Shown: in pieces, positions 1 through 8,040 of the stretch
Layout: each line of letters opens with the position of its first letter
Position numbering within the stretch: position 1 is the first letter of the stretch
NCBI GenBank assembly: GCA_030148725.1
Contig: JASBSU010000034.1
Coordinates: 1 to 38,410 of the forward strand
DNA from: Hyphomicrobium sp.
GTDB taxonomy: Bacteria > Pseudomonadota > Alphaproteobacteria > Rhizobiales > Hyphomicrobiaceae
Direction: 5' to 3'
Length of the DNA: 38,410 bases
Made by a program: the position numbers and the translations under genes
Notes under the pieces: generated by a model
Database searches by the model: none
What the model saw: only the letters and a program-made list of their open reading frames with translations
Told to the model about the DNA's origin: nothing

Positions 1-1
1 C

Positions 2-2287
2 TTCTCGGTCCCGCCGAACCCGTACGTCCAGCGTCAGCATGACGACGACGCGCCCGTGGCGCGCGACGCCGCGTTGGTGATGCAGCGCGCGCTCAGCGTT
101 GTATCTGGAACCGACCCGTTTTTCGACGCCATCAGCGAGACCGCGGACGAATACGTCCTGTTCGGCCGCGGCACGTCCTGGGTCACCTACACTCCTGAAT
201 TCGCAATCCGCGAGTCCGACACCAAGTCGCGCCTCGTTGACGACGAGGAGCCGCCGGAGAACGCTTTCGCCGACGCGGACAGAGATGGCAAGCGCCCGCG
301 TTACGAGGTCCGCACGGACAACGAGGGGCGCTACTACCAGGAGCAGTACGAGTACAAGGCCAACGAGCGCATGGTGCTCGAGTCCGTTGGCCTCAAAGAC
401 TTCCTGCATGGTCCGGCCACGCGCTGGCGTCACGTGCCGTGGATCGCGCGCCGCGTTCCCATGCTGCGCAGCGAGCTGATCAAGCGCTTCGGCAAGGAGA
501 TCGGCAGTAAGGTGCCCCTTACTGCGCGTGAGACGTCCAACCCGCGCCACAAAAGCGCGAACACGGACGACTTCAAGGGTCAGTTCCTCCGCGGCGTCGT
601 TTACGAGATCTGGGATCGCGTCGAGCGCAAGATTATCTGGGTGTGCCCCGATTATCTCGATGCCGTCCTCGACGAGAAAGAGGATGCGCTCGAACTCGAA
701 GACTTCTTCCCGTGCGCCAAGCCAATGTTTGGCACCATGACGAACGACACGCTTCTGCCGGTGCCGGATTACACGCAGTGGCAGGACGTGGCGATCGAGC
801 TGGACGAAGTCACGTTCCGCATCTCGTTGCTGACGGACGCGCTTCGCATTGCGGGCGTCTACGACGAGGACGCTGGCGATGATCTGAAAAAGATCACGAG
901 CCAGACCCGCGGGAACATCATGATTCCTGTGAAGAACTTCGGCCGCTTTCAGGACAATGGGGGCCTGGCAAAGGCGATCGAGTTTTTGCCGCTCGATGCG
1001 ATCATCAAGACGCTGCGCGAACTCTACAACGTGCGCGGCCAGCTCGTTCAGGAGCTGTACGAAGTCACGGGCATCAGCGACATCGTGCGCGGTGCCAGCG
1101 ACCCGCGCGAGACCGCGTCTGCGCAGAAGCTGAAAGGCAACTTCGCGAATGCGCGCCTCAAGGAGCGCCAGCTCGTTGTTGCTCGCCATGTTCGCGAAGT
1201 GCTCCGCATCATGGCGGAGATCATTTGCTCGCTCTACAGCGAGGACACCATCAAGAAGATGTCGGGCGCCGAGAGCTTCATGCTCATTGACGACCCGGCT
1301 CGCCCCGGCGCCAAGGTGTTCGACGAGGCTCGCTGGGCCGCAACGATGGAGCTGCTGCGCGACGAACCGCTGCGCGTGCTCCAGGTCAAGATCGACACCG
1401 ACACGCTCGCTGACGAAGCAATCACGTCTGAGCGCCAGGAAGCGACTGAATTCCTGACGACCATCAGCACGTACATGCAGAACGGCGCAGCCATGCTGCA
1501 GCAGGCTCCGAATGCAGGGCCGCTGTTCGCCAAGATGCTCATGTTCGCAGTCCGCAAGTTCAAGGTCGGCCGCGGCCTCGAAGCTGAGATGGAGCGCATG
1601 GTCGACCAGCTTACGAAGACCGGCCTCGGCGCCCCGCAGGGCGAGGGCGAGGGCGGCGGTGAGTCTGGCATGAATCAGCTGGAGCACAGCATCGAGCAGC
1701 AGCGCCTGGCGCTCGACCAGCAGAAGCTGGAAATCGACAAGATGAAGCTGGAGCTGGAGAAGCAGAAGCTCGGCATCAGCGCCAACAAAGAGCAGAGCGC
1801 AGCCGGCCATCGCGAGAAGGATCTGGCGATTAAGGAATTCACGGCTGTCGAGAACGTGCGGCTCAAGGACAAGCAGATCGACACGCAGGCGGCTGGCCAG
1901 CAGGCACAGATCGCCGTGCAGCAGGAGGCACAGCAGCACGATGCAGCACTCAGCGAGCAAGCACTGCGGCATGACCAGGCCATGCGCGAGGAGGAGTTTG
2001 TTGCTGGGCGTAGCGACGCCGAGCGCGCGGCCACGCAGCACGATCGCGAGTTTGCCGCCGGCCGACAGGATGCGGCGCATGCCGCGCACCATCAGGAGCG
2101 GGAGTTTGCGGCGACTCGTGAGGACGTTGTGCATGAGCGCACTGCTGCAAACGAGCAGCGCGCCTTCGATAATCGCGAGCGCGTGGCTGAACGCAAGCAG
2201 GCCAACTCCAATGCTGCCGCTGACCGCAAGGTGAAGGCGACCCAGGCGAAGGCAAAGGCTGCGAAGCCGGCCAAGCCCAAGCAGTAA
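2..2287 (+). CDS. Phage portal protein, 5' end cut by window
   Basis: The reading frame is open to the first bases of the window, so the gene starts upstream. A GTG at 56 is internal. About 760 residues are visible. The N-terminal two thirds (with segments such as DEYVLFGRGTSWVTY and LYEVTGISDIVRGASDPRE) match podoviral portal proteins, the dodecameric ring through which DNA is packaged and ejected. The last 220 residues are a long Q/E/A/K-rich helical stretch with heptad-like LDQQKLEIDKMKLELEKQKL, probably a barrel or coiled coil extending into the capsid. The C-terminus is basic (KAKAAKPAKPKQ). A palindrome lies in the coding sequence at 505 and another covers the stop codon. Identity comes from family patterns and position. 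Confidence 0.85.
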   Translation, partial: FSVPPNPYVQRQHDDDAPVARDAALVMQRALSVVSGTDPFFDAISETADEYVLFGRGTSWVTYTPEFAIRESDTKSRLVDDEEPPENAFADADRDGKRPRYEVRTDNEGRYYQEQYEYKANERMVLESVGLKDFLHGPATRWRHVPWIARRVPMLRSELIKRFGKEIGSKVPLTARETSNPRHKSANTDDFKGQFLRGVVYEIWDRVERKIIWVCPDYLDAVLDEKEDALELEDFFPCAKPMFGTMTNDTLLPVPDYTQWQDVAIELDEVTFRISLLTDALRIAGVYDEDAGDDLKKITSQTRGNIMIPVKNFGRFQDNGGLAKAIEFLPLDAIIKTLRELYNVRGQLVQELYEVTGISDIVRGASDPRETASAQKLKGNFANARLKERQLVVARHVREVLRIMAEIICSLYSEDTIKKMSGAESFMLIDDPARPGAKVFDEARWAATMELLRDEPLRVLQVKIDTDTLADEAITSERQEATEFLTTISTYMQNGAAMLQQAPNAGPLFAKMLMFAVRKFKVGRGLEAEMERMVDQLTKTGLGAPQGEGEGGGESGMNQLEHSIEQQRLALDQQKLEIDKMKLELEKQKLGISANKEQSAAGHREKDLAIKEFTAVENVRLKDKQIDTQAAGQQAQIAVQQEAQQHDAALSEQALRHDQAMREEEFVAGRSDAERAATQHDREFAAGRQDAAHAAHHQEREFAATREDVVHERTAANEQRAFDNRERVAERKQANSNAAADRKVKATQAKAKAAKPAKPKQ
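505..524. repeat. Dispersed palindrome, copy 1 (8-base spacer)
   Basis: CAGTAAGGTGCCCCTTACTG: perfect 8-base arms around TGCC, inside the portal coding sequence. It is the only copy with an 8-base gap between the GTAA and TTAC cores. Confidence 0.7.
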
Positions 2288-2299
2288 CGGTGTTTACCG
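2282..2299. repeat. Dispersed palindrome, copy 2 (6-base spacer)
   Basis: CAGTAAcggtgtTTACCG. It contains the portal stop codon (TAA, 2285 to 2287) and ends one base before the GTG start of the next gene. Confidence 0.8.
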
Positions 2300-2623
2300 G
2301 TGGCGGGTCCAAACCAGAGCGAGCTGCAGGCTGTAATCCGCCGGGAGACCGGCGAGGCGCAGCCATTCGAGGGCGACTGGCACGCCCTATGGGATCTGCG
2401 CGGTATCTCGCCGGGCACGTTCGACGAGCGACTCCTCGCCTACATCAACTTCAAGCTCGGTACGAGCTACAAATCGCTGAACACAGCGCAGATCGCAATG
2501 GCCCGACTGCTCGGCGTTCGATCCTGGCACGAAGTCACTGAGCTGTACGGCATCTCCTATGCGCTCCAGTGGGCGGGCAACGACCTTGCCTGGGGCTCCT
2601 ACGATCTTGAGTGGGTGTTTTAA
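2300..2623 (+). CDS. Small phage protein of unknown function
   Basis: 107 residues beginning at GTG 2300, directly after palindrome copy 2. No good Shine-Dalgarno is visible, so translation may be coupled to the portal gene or start further in. The stop TAA overlaps the next start (TAATG). The sequence is mildly acidic with no Cys pattern and no membrane segment. Residues 40 to 75 (ERLLAYINFKLGTSYKSLNTAQIAMARLLG) look helical. The C-terminus is rich in W/Y (WAGNDLAWGSYDLEWVF). I do not recognise the family. Its place between portal and fibre suggests a virion or assembly role, which is inference. Confidence 0.75.
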   Translation: MAGPNQSELQAVIRRETGEAQPFEGDWHALWDLRGISPGTFDERLLAYINFKLGTSYKSLNTAQIAMARLLGVRSWHEVTELYGISYALQWAGNDLAWGSYDLEWVF

Positions 2624-4296
2624 TGGCCTCCCGTGACCTGCGTAGCCTTACGCCGATCAGTAGTGCCGGCGAATTGAACGATGCCGCCATCGTATTCGGC
2701 GCCTTGTCTGCCGGCGCGGACGAGCCGTCAACATATGAGCTTGGCGCGCTCCGCGACTTCATAAATGCCGACCGCGTCAAGGCGCCATCGGAGTCGACCA
2801 CAGGAGCCATCCCGCGCTACGTCGACACCACGGGCAAGGAAATCGGTGCATCTGACGCACACGTGGATGCGGACGGAAACATCACGTCGCCTGGTGCTAT
2901 CGCTTCGCAGACGCGCAAGCTCGATGTCCACGACGACATCAAGCTGCAGGCGTCTGTACCCGATGCGCCAGCTGCAGGGTACGTGCGGCTGTTCGCGCGC
3001 GAAGTGGGTGGCGTGACGCGCATCGGCATCATCGACGAGAACGAGGCAGTAACGGAGCTTACTGGCTTGCTCGGCGACGTCTTCGGGCCTGGCTCAGCCG
3101 TCACGGACGGTCACGCCGCAGTGTTCGATGGCGTGACAGGCAAGCTGCTCAAGTCTGCTGGCGCCGCGCCGTCGTTGGTTGGTCACAACCACGACAGCTC
3201 GTACTACACGAAGACGCAGATCGACACCGCACTCAGCGGCAAGTCAGACACCAGCCATGATCACAACTCGATTTACTACACGAAGACGTTGCTCGATGCT
3301 GGCCAGCTCGACGGGCGCTATTACACTGAGGCGGAAGTAGACTCGCTTCTCAGCGGGAAGCAGGCAGCGCTCGCCTACGCGCCGGAGGACGTTGCCAACA
3401 AAGACACCGATACGACGCTCGCGGCGAACAGCGACACGAAGTACCCCAGCCAGAAGGCTATCAGGGCGTACGTCGATGCGCGCATCAATGACCTGATCAA
3501 CGCCGCGCCGGGCACGCTCGACACGCTGGGCGAGATCGCTGCCGCGCTCGAAGACGCAGACGACACGGTGGCGGCGCTCACAGCGACTGTCGTTGGCAAA
3601 CTGGCCAAGTCCAGCAACCTCAGCGACCTGACGAACGCTGCGACAGCTCGCGCCAATCTCGGCGTTGCGATCAACGCTGATGTGCAGGCATACAGCGCCA
3701 ACCTGACGACATTTGCTGGCATTGCGCCATCTGCGAATGCGCAATCGCTACTCGGCGCCGCCAACTACGCCGCGATGCGCGCGCTGCTCGATCTTGAGGC
3801 TGGAACCGACTTCTACAGCGTCGCTGCGGCGGATGCTGCTTTCGTGCCAGTGGCACGGGCTGCGACCGCCGGCTCTGGCCTCACAGGCGGCGGCGACCTT
3901 AGTGGCGACATCAGCTTCTCGATGTCCGCTAATCAGCGCACCGGCAGCATTGTCGTGACGATCGGTGATGGCAGCAATGCGATCACGACGTCGCCAGCCG
4001 TGAAGGGCTATCTACCTATTAGCTTTGCCGGCACTCTGACCGGATGGGCCATTGTTGCCGATGCGAGCGGCAGCGCAGTGGTTGATGTGTGGAAGGCTGC
4101 AGGCTCCGTCCCGACCAACTCCGACAGCATCGCCGGCAGCGAAAAACCGACACTCTCAGCGGCGCAGCTCGCGAGCGACGCATCACTGACGACGTGGACA
4201 ACGTCGTTTGCCGCCGGAGACATCTTCGGCTTCGAGGTCGAGTCTGCCTCCACTGTGAAGCAGATCACCATCACCCTCAGCTTCACTAAGACCTGA
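2623..4296 (+). CDS. Tail fibre protein
   Basis: 557 residues. The ATG at 2623 overlaps the previous stop (TAATG). Residues around 190 to 250 carry the tail-fibre repeat HNHDSSYYTKTQIDTALSGK, SHDHNSIYYTK and GRYYTEAEVDSLLSGK. The two HxH motifs (HNH, HDH) resemble the metal-binding HxH motifs of trimeric fibre needles. These are followed by NSDTKYPSQKAIRAYVDARI and LDTLGEIAAALEDADDTVAA, patterns typical of T4- and lambda-type fibre shafts. The C-terminal 120 residues are beta-rich and probably form the knob. It is expected to be a trimeric receptor-binding appendage. The stop TGA overlaps the ATG of the glycine-rich gene, so the two are translationally coupled. Palindrome copy 3 lies within it. 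Confidence 0.85.
   Translation: MASRDLRSLTPISSAGELNDAAIVFGALSAGADEPSTYELGALRDFINADRVKAPSESTTGAIPRYVDTTGKEIGASDAHVDADGNITSPGAIASQTRKLDVHDDIKLQASVPDAPAAGYVRLFAREVGGVTRIGIIDENEAVTELTGLLGDVFGPGSAVTDGHAAVFDGVTGKLLKSAGAAPSLVGHNHDSSYYTKTQIDTALSGKSDTSHDHNSIYYTKTLLDAGQLDGRYYTEAEVDSLLSGKQAALAYAPEDVANKDTDTTLAANSDTKYPSQKAIRAYVDARINDLINAAPGTLDTLGEIAAALEDADDTVAALTATVVGKLAKSSNLSDLTNAATARANLGVAINADVQAYSANLTTFAGIAPSANAQSLLGAANYAAMRALLDLEAGTDFYSVAAADAAFVPVARAATAGSGLTGGGDLSGDISFSMSANQRTGSIVVTIGDGSNAITTSPAVKGYLPISFAGTLTGWAIVADASGSAVVDVWKAAGSVPTNSDSIAGSEKPTLSAAQLASDASLTTWTTSFAAGDIFGFEVESASTVKQITITLSFTKT
3047..3064. repeat. Dispersed palindrome, copy 3 (6-base spacer)
   Basis: CAGTAAcggagcTTACTG: perfect 6-base arms, inside the tail-fibre coding sequence. 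Confidence 0.7.
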
Positions 4297-5294
4297 TGGA
4301 CAAGCGAACCGACTTACTCGTTGAGGTCGCCAAGCGGCACGGCCTAAAGCCGGCGAAGCGATGGCGCGGCGGCCGGCACAAGTTGCGTACACTGCTGATC
4401 ACGGCGCTTGCCGCGTCGGGTCCGCTCGCCGGCATCGCAACAACCACGTACGAACTCGTCTACGACAAGCCGACAAAAACGCTCCTCGGCGCTCGCGTTG
4501 CCGAGAACGTCAACATACGTGGCGTCGAAAAGAGTAATCCGCTCTACGCCTACACGACATTCATCTACCTCACGGCGACGGGCAGCAACAGTTGGGCAGT
4601 ACCTGCCGACTGGAACAACGCCGACAACCAGATCGAGTGCATCGGCGGTGGCGCTTCGGGCTCCGGCGGCAGTACGGCCTTCGGTGGCACCGCGGCGAAC
4701 GGCGGCGGTGGAGGCGCGTACGCTACGGCGTTCAACGTCTCGCTGACGCCAGGGGGCACGGCCTCCTACACCATAAATGCTGGCGCGGACACCAACTTTG
4801 CCAGTGTTTGCATCGCGAAGGCCGGGGTAGGAACAACAGGAGGACAGGCTGCGTCTTGCACGCCATCCTCCGGCGCATTCAAAGGCGGCAACGGCGGCGT
4901 CGGCGGCGGCGCAAATCAATGGCACGGCGGCGGCGGAGGCGGCGGTGGCGCCGCGGGACCGAGCGGCGCTGGTAGTAATGGCGGCAACGGCGGTTCTGCC
5001 GGTACGCCGGGTAGCATTGGCGGGGCGGGCGGCGGGCCGGCCGGGGCTGGATCGTGGTCGACGCCATCAGCGGCCGGTCCGGGAGCGGGAGGCAGCGGCG
5101 GCGGTGCCCAAAGCACCCCGTCGCAAGGCAACGCAGGATCAGCCGGTGGACTCTATGGTGGCGGCGGTGGTGGGGGCGGCAAGCGGTATAACGTCAACAT
5201 TGGAGCGGCCGGCGCAGGCCGCCAAGGCATCATCCGCATCAGCTACACGCCAGCTGCTGGCGGCGTGCAATTCCGCGCACAGATCATCTTCTGA
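4296..5294 (+). CDS. Glycine-rich tail-fibre tip / adhesin
   Basis: 332 residues, with a start overlapping the upstream fibre stop (TGATG). The N-terminal 40 residues are basic with a hydrophobic run (LLITALAASGPLAGIATTTYELVY). A beta segment ending WAVPADWNNADNQIECIGGG leads into a long Gly/Ala/Ser-rich region (about residues 112 to 305) with runs of G up to 8. The closing motif GRQGIIRISYTP is typical of glycine-rich phage tip proteins. Polyglycine loops of this kind form the receptor-binding tip of T-even gp38 adhesins, so a host-recognition tip on the preceding fibre is a reasonable inference. Base composition here is extremely GC-rich, which makes antisense open frames look longer than they are. 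Confidence 0.75.
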   Translation: MDKRTDLLVEVAKRHGLKPAKRWRGGRHKLRTLLITALAASGPLAGIATTTYELVYDKPTKTLLGARVAENVNIRGVEKSNPLYAYTTFIYLTATGSNSWAVPADWNNADNQIECIGGGASGSGGSTAFGGTAANGGGGGAYATAFNVSLTPGGTASYTINAGADTNFASVCIAKAGVGTTGGQAASCTPSSGAFKGGNGGVGGGANQWHGGGGGGGGAAGPSGAGSNGGNGGSAGTPGSIGGAGGGPAGAGSWSTPSAAGPGAGGSGGGAQSTPSQGNAGSAGGLYGGGGGGGGKRYNVNIGAAGAGRQGIIRISYTPAAGGVQFRAQIIF

Positions 5295-5303
5295 GCGCTC
5301 GAA

Positions 5304-5332
5304 GAAAACCACACAACCCCGCGTGATAAAAT
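5304..5332 (+). promoter_or_regulatory. Phage late promoter, member 1
   Basis: GAAAAC at 5304 and TAAAAT at 5327 are separated by 17 bases, with an upstream TG giving an extended -10. The block GAAAACCAC...CCGCGTG is shared with the promoter before the capsid gene (8012 to 8040), with the same 23-base offset. It lies just after the glycine-rich gene and upstream of 5428. Confidence 0.6.
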
Positions 5333-5338
5333 CACTTT

Positions 5339-5407
5339 CGTCCCGCGCAACAGGTTGCGCGTCTCGGGACGCGTCGCGGTAGCTGGTGCGTACGCACTGG
5401 CTACCGC
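5339..5407 (+). promoter_or_regulatory. Structured 5' leader: nested hairpin plus 14-bp hairpin
   Basis: Outer stem CGTCCCG (5339) pairs with CGGGACG (5365), enclosing CGCAAC/GTTGCG (5346 to 5359). A second hairpin at 5376 to 5407 has a 14-bp stem and a GTAC loop, with a tandem T-G/G-T wobble in its middle. A hairpin with the same inner stem but different, compensated outer bases precedes the decoration gene at 9224. The leader lies between promoter member 1 and the ribosome-binding site at about 5419. Confidence 0.65.
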
Positions 5408-5427
5408 CTACAAATTCAAGGGGTGTC

Positions 5428-5868
5428 ATGACTACTGCCGTCAACGCAGTGAACCGCTATCCGGCGGCCATCTGTCTCGCGTTCTCGTTTGCGCTGATCG
5501 TCTCGCTCGGCGTGTGGTTCGCAAAGCGCCACGTCGACGTGATCCCGGCTGCGGACAACGTCATCGTCAAACAGGTGCCCACCTTCGAGGTCACGCGCGA
5601 GAAGCTGCAGGACCGACTGCCGAATGCTCTCGACGAGCTGGCCGCGCTCCCGCCGATTCCCGAGCCCGACCCCGTGCTGCCGCCGCTCGACATTGACATC
5701 GAGACGCTGCAGCCGGCGGACATCTCGCCCGCGATCGACGTGCCGGCCGTGCCGGCTCCGCGCTCGGAAAAGAAGTCCAAGCGCAAGGTCGCGAAGCAGG
5801 ACAAGCCCGTCTTGGTGCGCGAGTGCGAATACGTGTTCGGCACCACGACCAGCTTCTGTGACTTCTAA
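5428..5868 (+). CDS. Membrane-anchored proline-rich phage protein
   Basis: 146 residues. I chose ATG 5428 because AAGGGG lies 4 to 9 bases upstream; an in-frame GTG at 5386 would start inside the hairpin leader. Residues 9 to 30 form one hydrophobic segment (AAICLAFSFALIVSLGVWFA), probably an N-terminal membrane anchor. A Pro/Asp/Leu-rich stretch follows (IPEPDPVLPPLDIDIETLQP), then a lysine-rich patch (EKKSKRKVAKQDK) and a Cys-containing end (ECEYVFGTTTSFCDF). No family is recognised. The layout could suit an inner-membrane protein with a periplasmic domain, such as a spanin-like or injection-associated protein, but the lysozyme-holin pair is far away. Confidence 0.75.
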   Translation: MTTAVNAVNRYPAAICLAFSFALIVSLGVWFAKRHVDVIPAADNVIVKQVPTFEVTREKLQDRLPNALDELAALPPIPEPDPVLPPLDIDIETLQPADISPAIDVPAVPAPRSEKKSKRKVAKQDKPVLVRECEYVFGTTTSFCDF

Positions 5869-5876
5869 GGTCAGCT

Positions 5877-6335
5877 ATGGCATCGGTCAGCTTTCACGGC
5901 CTCGATCTTTCGTTTCTCAAGAATTCGCCGCCCCTTTCCCCCAAGTGGCGCGAAGCACGGAAGGTCCGCAACGAGGTTCACCCCGCTCGCTCGGACCTTC
6001 CGTGCCCCATGATCATCTCTGACAACGTGGAGTATCGCTCCACGATCACCGGGGAGCCCATTACATCGCGATCGCAGCACCGCGAGCACTTGAAGCGGCA
6101 CGGCTGCATCGAGGTCGGTAGCGAGATGCCTAAGCTCGTCGACAAGGAGACGCGGCGTCGCCAGCGCCGCAAAGAAGTCCAGGGCGACCTGGTCGAAGCA
6201 CTCAAGATGCACGAACAGGGGTATCGCGCCCCGAAGGCGGAAAGCGCGGAAGCTGCTGGCTTCGGCTCCGTCAACATCAATGGCGTCAGCCGCTCCGACG
6301 TGCCTGACGCGAAGCCCAGCATCATCATCCCGTAA
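5877..6335 (+). CDS. Small conserved phage protein near scaffold
   Basis: 152 residues, starting 8 bases after the previous stop with AAGGT upstream. The central motif ISDNVEYRSTITGEPITS followed by SRSQHREHLKRHGCIEVG is a pattern I associate with small proteins found beside head genes in many podoviruses. The following 50 residues are highly charged and helical (DKETRRRQRRKEVQGDLVEALK). Its function is unknown. It sits immediately upstream of the scaffold gene and is probably co-transcribed with it from the promoter at 5304. Confidence 0.75.
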   Translation: MASVSFHGLDLSFLKNSPPLSPKWREARKVRNEVHPARSDLPCPMIISDNVEYRSTITGEPITSRSQHREHLKRHGCIEVGSEMPKLVDKETRRRQRRKEVQGDLVEALKMHEQGYRAPKAESAEAAGFGSVNINGVSRSDVPDAKPSIIIP

Positions 6336-6397
6336 GCACCAGCACGTGAACATGCGCCAGCTCGCCGAGCTTGCTGTGCGCCTCACCAGGAGTACAC

Positions 6398-7582
6398 ATG
6401 CCAGACGACATTCGCGCCTCACTCGAAGAGGCGTTTGCTGCCAAGTCTACCGGTAAGCCGCTCGACGACGTGGCGGAGAAGGAAATTCGCAGCGACGTCG
6501 ACGACGAAACATCGTCGGTCGATGCGCAGCCAAAGGACACCGGTAAAGACCCCGTCGACAAACCTGCCGATAAGGCCGTCGCCGACAAAACGGTCGACGC
6601 AGACAAGACGGCGGCCGACGACCCAAAGAAGACGGACGCAAAGCCCCACATCGCCGCGCCGGTCAAGTGGACCAAAGAAGAAAAAGAAGCGTGGGACAAG
6701 ATGACGGAGGGCCTTGAGCCCGCCGAGGCCGAGCGCATCAACAAGATCAAGTCGATACTGCTTGGCCGGAATCGCTCGATGGAGGGCGAATTCACACGGC
6801 AGATGCAGGCAATCGCCCAGACGCGAAAGTCGTACGACGAGATCAACGCCATCCTTGAACCCGTCCGCGCCGACTGGAAGAAGGCCGGCATCAGTGATGC
6901 CGCGGGCATCCAGGAGCTGATCAAGGGCTTCGATTACTCCAATCGCGACCCGGTCGGCTTTATTCGCTGGATTGCTGAGCTACGCGGTGTCGACCTCACG
7001 AAGGCATTCGGCGGCTCCGCACGACAGCCAGCGGCCACGGAAGGCGACGATCTACCGGCGTTGCATCCCGCCATCCAGAAGCAGCTCGACGATATGCGAG
7101 CCGAGAACCAGCGCCTTAATCAGCAGGTCAGCCAGTTCGGGCAGTCGGTGCAGCAGCGCGCGCAGCAGGAGCAGCAGGCGCTGCAGACGAATGTGCAGCG
7201 TGAGATCCAGTCGTTCGCCGAGGCCGTCGACGAGGCAGGACAGCCAAAGCATCCGCTGTTCAACGAAGTTCGCGGCGACATGCAGCATCTGATCAACAGC
7301 GGTCGCGCCAACAGCTTGGCCGACGCCTACGACATGGCTGTTTACGCCAACCCCGTCACGCGCCAGAAGCTACTGGAGAGCCAAGCACTCCAGCAGCGCC
7401 GCGAGTGGGAGGAGCGACAGCGTCAGGAAGCCGCTCGCGCCAAGAAAGCGGGTGGCGGCATCACGACGTCCGCACCGTCCGTCACGCGAGCAGCTGTCGA
7501 GGAGCCGCCCGCCAGCGGTAGCGTCGCCGACGACTTGCACGCTGCTCTCGCCGCGCGCCTGAGCCGCGGCGCGCGCATCTAA
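6398..7582 (+). CDS. Head scaffolding protein
   Basis: 394 residues from ATG 6398, with AGGAG 6 to 7 bases upstream; an in-frame start at 6371 has no such site. The N-terminal 110 residues are very acidic and lysine-rich (repeats of DK/VDAD/ADK). A conserved block follows (KWTKEEKEAWDKMTEGLEP). Residues about 235 to 290 form a Gln-rich coiled coil (QQVSQFGQSVQQRAQQEQQA), and the C-terminus is basic. This composition and the position just before the capsid gene match podoviral scaffolding proteins, which guide coat assembly and then leave the prohead. No protease gene is seen beside it. Confidence 0.8.
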   Translation: MPDDIRASLEEAFAAKSTGKPLDDVAEKEIRSDVDDETSSVDAQPKDTGKDPVDKPADKAVADKTVDADKTAADDPKKTDAKPHIAAPVKWTKEEKEAWDKMTEGLEPAEAERINKIKSILLGRNRSMEGEFTRQMQAIAQTRKSYDEINAILEPVRADWKKAGISDAAGIQELIKGFDYSNRDPVGFIRWIAELRGVDLTKAFGGSARQPAATEGDDLPALHPAIQKQLDDMRAENQRLNQQVSQFGQSVQQRAQQEQQALQTNVQREIQSFAEAVDEAGQPKHPLFNEVRGDMQHLINSGRANSLADAYDMAVYANPVTRQKLLESQALQQRREWEERQRQEAARAKKAGGGITTSAPSVTRAAVEEPPASGSVADDLHAALAARLSRGARI

Positions 7583-7594
7583 GTCACAACCACC

Positions 7595-7612
7595 CAGTAA
7601 ACAAACTTACCG
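7595..7612. repeat. Dispersed palindrome, copy 4 (6-base spacer)
   Basis: CAGTAAacaaacTTACCG in the scaffold to Acb2 intergenic gap. Its right arm overlaps the CCGGAG ribosome-binding site of the Acb2-like gene. Confidence 0.8.
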
Positions 7613-7624
7613 GAGACCGACACT

Positions 7625-7909
7625 ATGACCGAGGAAAAGAAACACGACCCTCTGCCCGTGAAGGGCTACACCGGCCAGTCCGGCATCGTCGTCGAGAACG
7701 TGAACCTCAACAAGGAGATTGAGGAGCGCATCCTGCGCCGCCTCGATAATCTGGCCAGCCATCCCGACACGGACAAGCGCTGGCTCGCAATCGGGCGTAC
7801 TCACATCGAGCAGGCGTTCATGGCGATCAACCGCGCGATCTTCAAGCCGCAGCGCATCTCGCTGCCGGAGGATACCGCCCCGGCCGATACGCAGGGGCCA
7901 GCCGCGTAA
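7625..7909 (+). CDS. acb2: Acb2-like cyclic-nucleotide sponge (anti-CBASS family)
   Basis: 94 residues, with ATG 7625 preceded by CCGGAG. The core DKRWLAIGRTHIEQAFMAIN followed by RAIFKP (residues about 57 to 82) is the signature of the Acb2/Tad1 helical-hairpin family. Known Acb2 proteins bind cyclic di- and trinucleotides and so block CBASS signalling. Tyr15 and Lys30 are 15 residues apart, the same spacing as the Tyr11/Lys26 pair recalled as ligand-binding in Pseudomonas phage PaMx33 Acb2. The usual length (90 to 100 residues) fits. The gene lies between scaffold and capsid with a strong terminator behind it. Ligand choice cannot be read from sequence. The fold assignment is firm and the activity is inferred. 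Confidence 0.82.
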   Translation: MTEEKKHDPLPVKGYTGQSGIVVENVNLNKEIEERILRRLDNLASHPDTDKRWLAIGRTHIEQAFMAINRAIFKPQRISLPEDTAPADTQGPAA

Positions 7910-7966
7910 GCCTTCGCTGCAGTCGCGATTGCAGCAACCGTCCGGCGCGTTCCGGGCGAACCTAGC

Positions 7967-7991
7967 GGCCACCCTCCGGGGTGGCCGTTTT
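7967..7991 (+). terminator. Intrinsic terminator after Acb2-like gene
   Basis: Perfect 8-bp stem GGCCACCC/GGGTGGCC with a TCCG tetraloop, followed by GTTTT. It separates the scaffold-acb2 unit from the capsid promoter. Confidence 0.85.
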
Positions 7992-8011
7992 GCGTTTGCG
8001 GCGTGCGCGGA

Positions 8012-8040
8012 GAAAACCACCATTCCGCGTGTTGTATTAT
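8012..8040 (+). promoter_or_regulatory. Phage late promoter, member 2 (capsid)
   Basis: GAAAACCAC at 8012 and TATTAT at 8035 have the same 23-base offset as at 5304, and CCGCGTG is shared. It lies just behind the terminator and 177 bases before the capsid start. The 8041 to 8216 leader contains inverted repeats GCAGCTC/GAGCTGC (8095, 8114) and GCGCC/GGCGC (about 8169 to 8181), and no gene. Confidence 0.65.

Noticed and set aside
4565-5131. Long antisense and alternate frames opposite the glycine-rich gene
   Set aside because: They are Pro- or Arg-rich mirror images of GC-rich Gly codons with no ribosome-binding sites.
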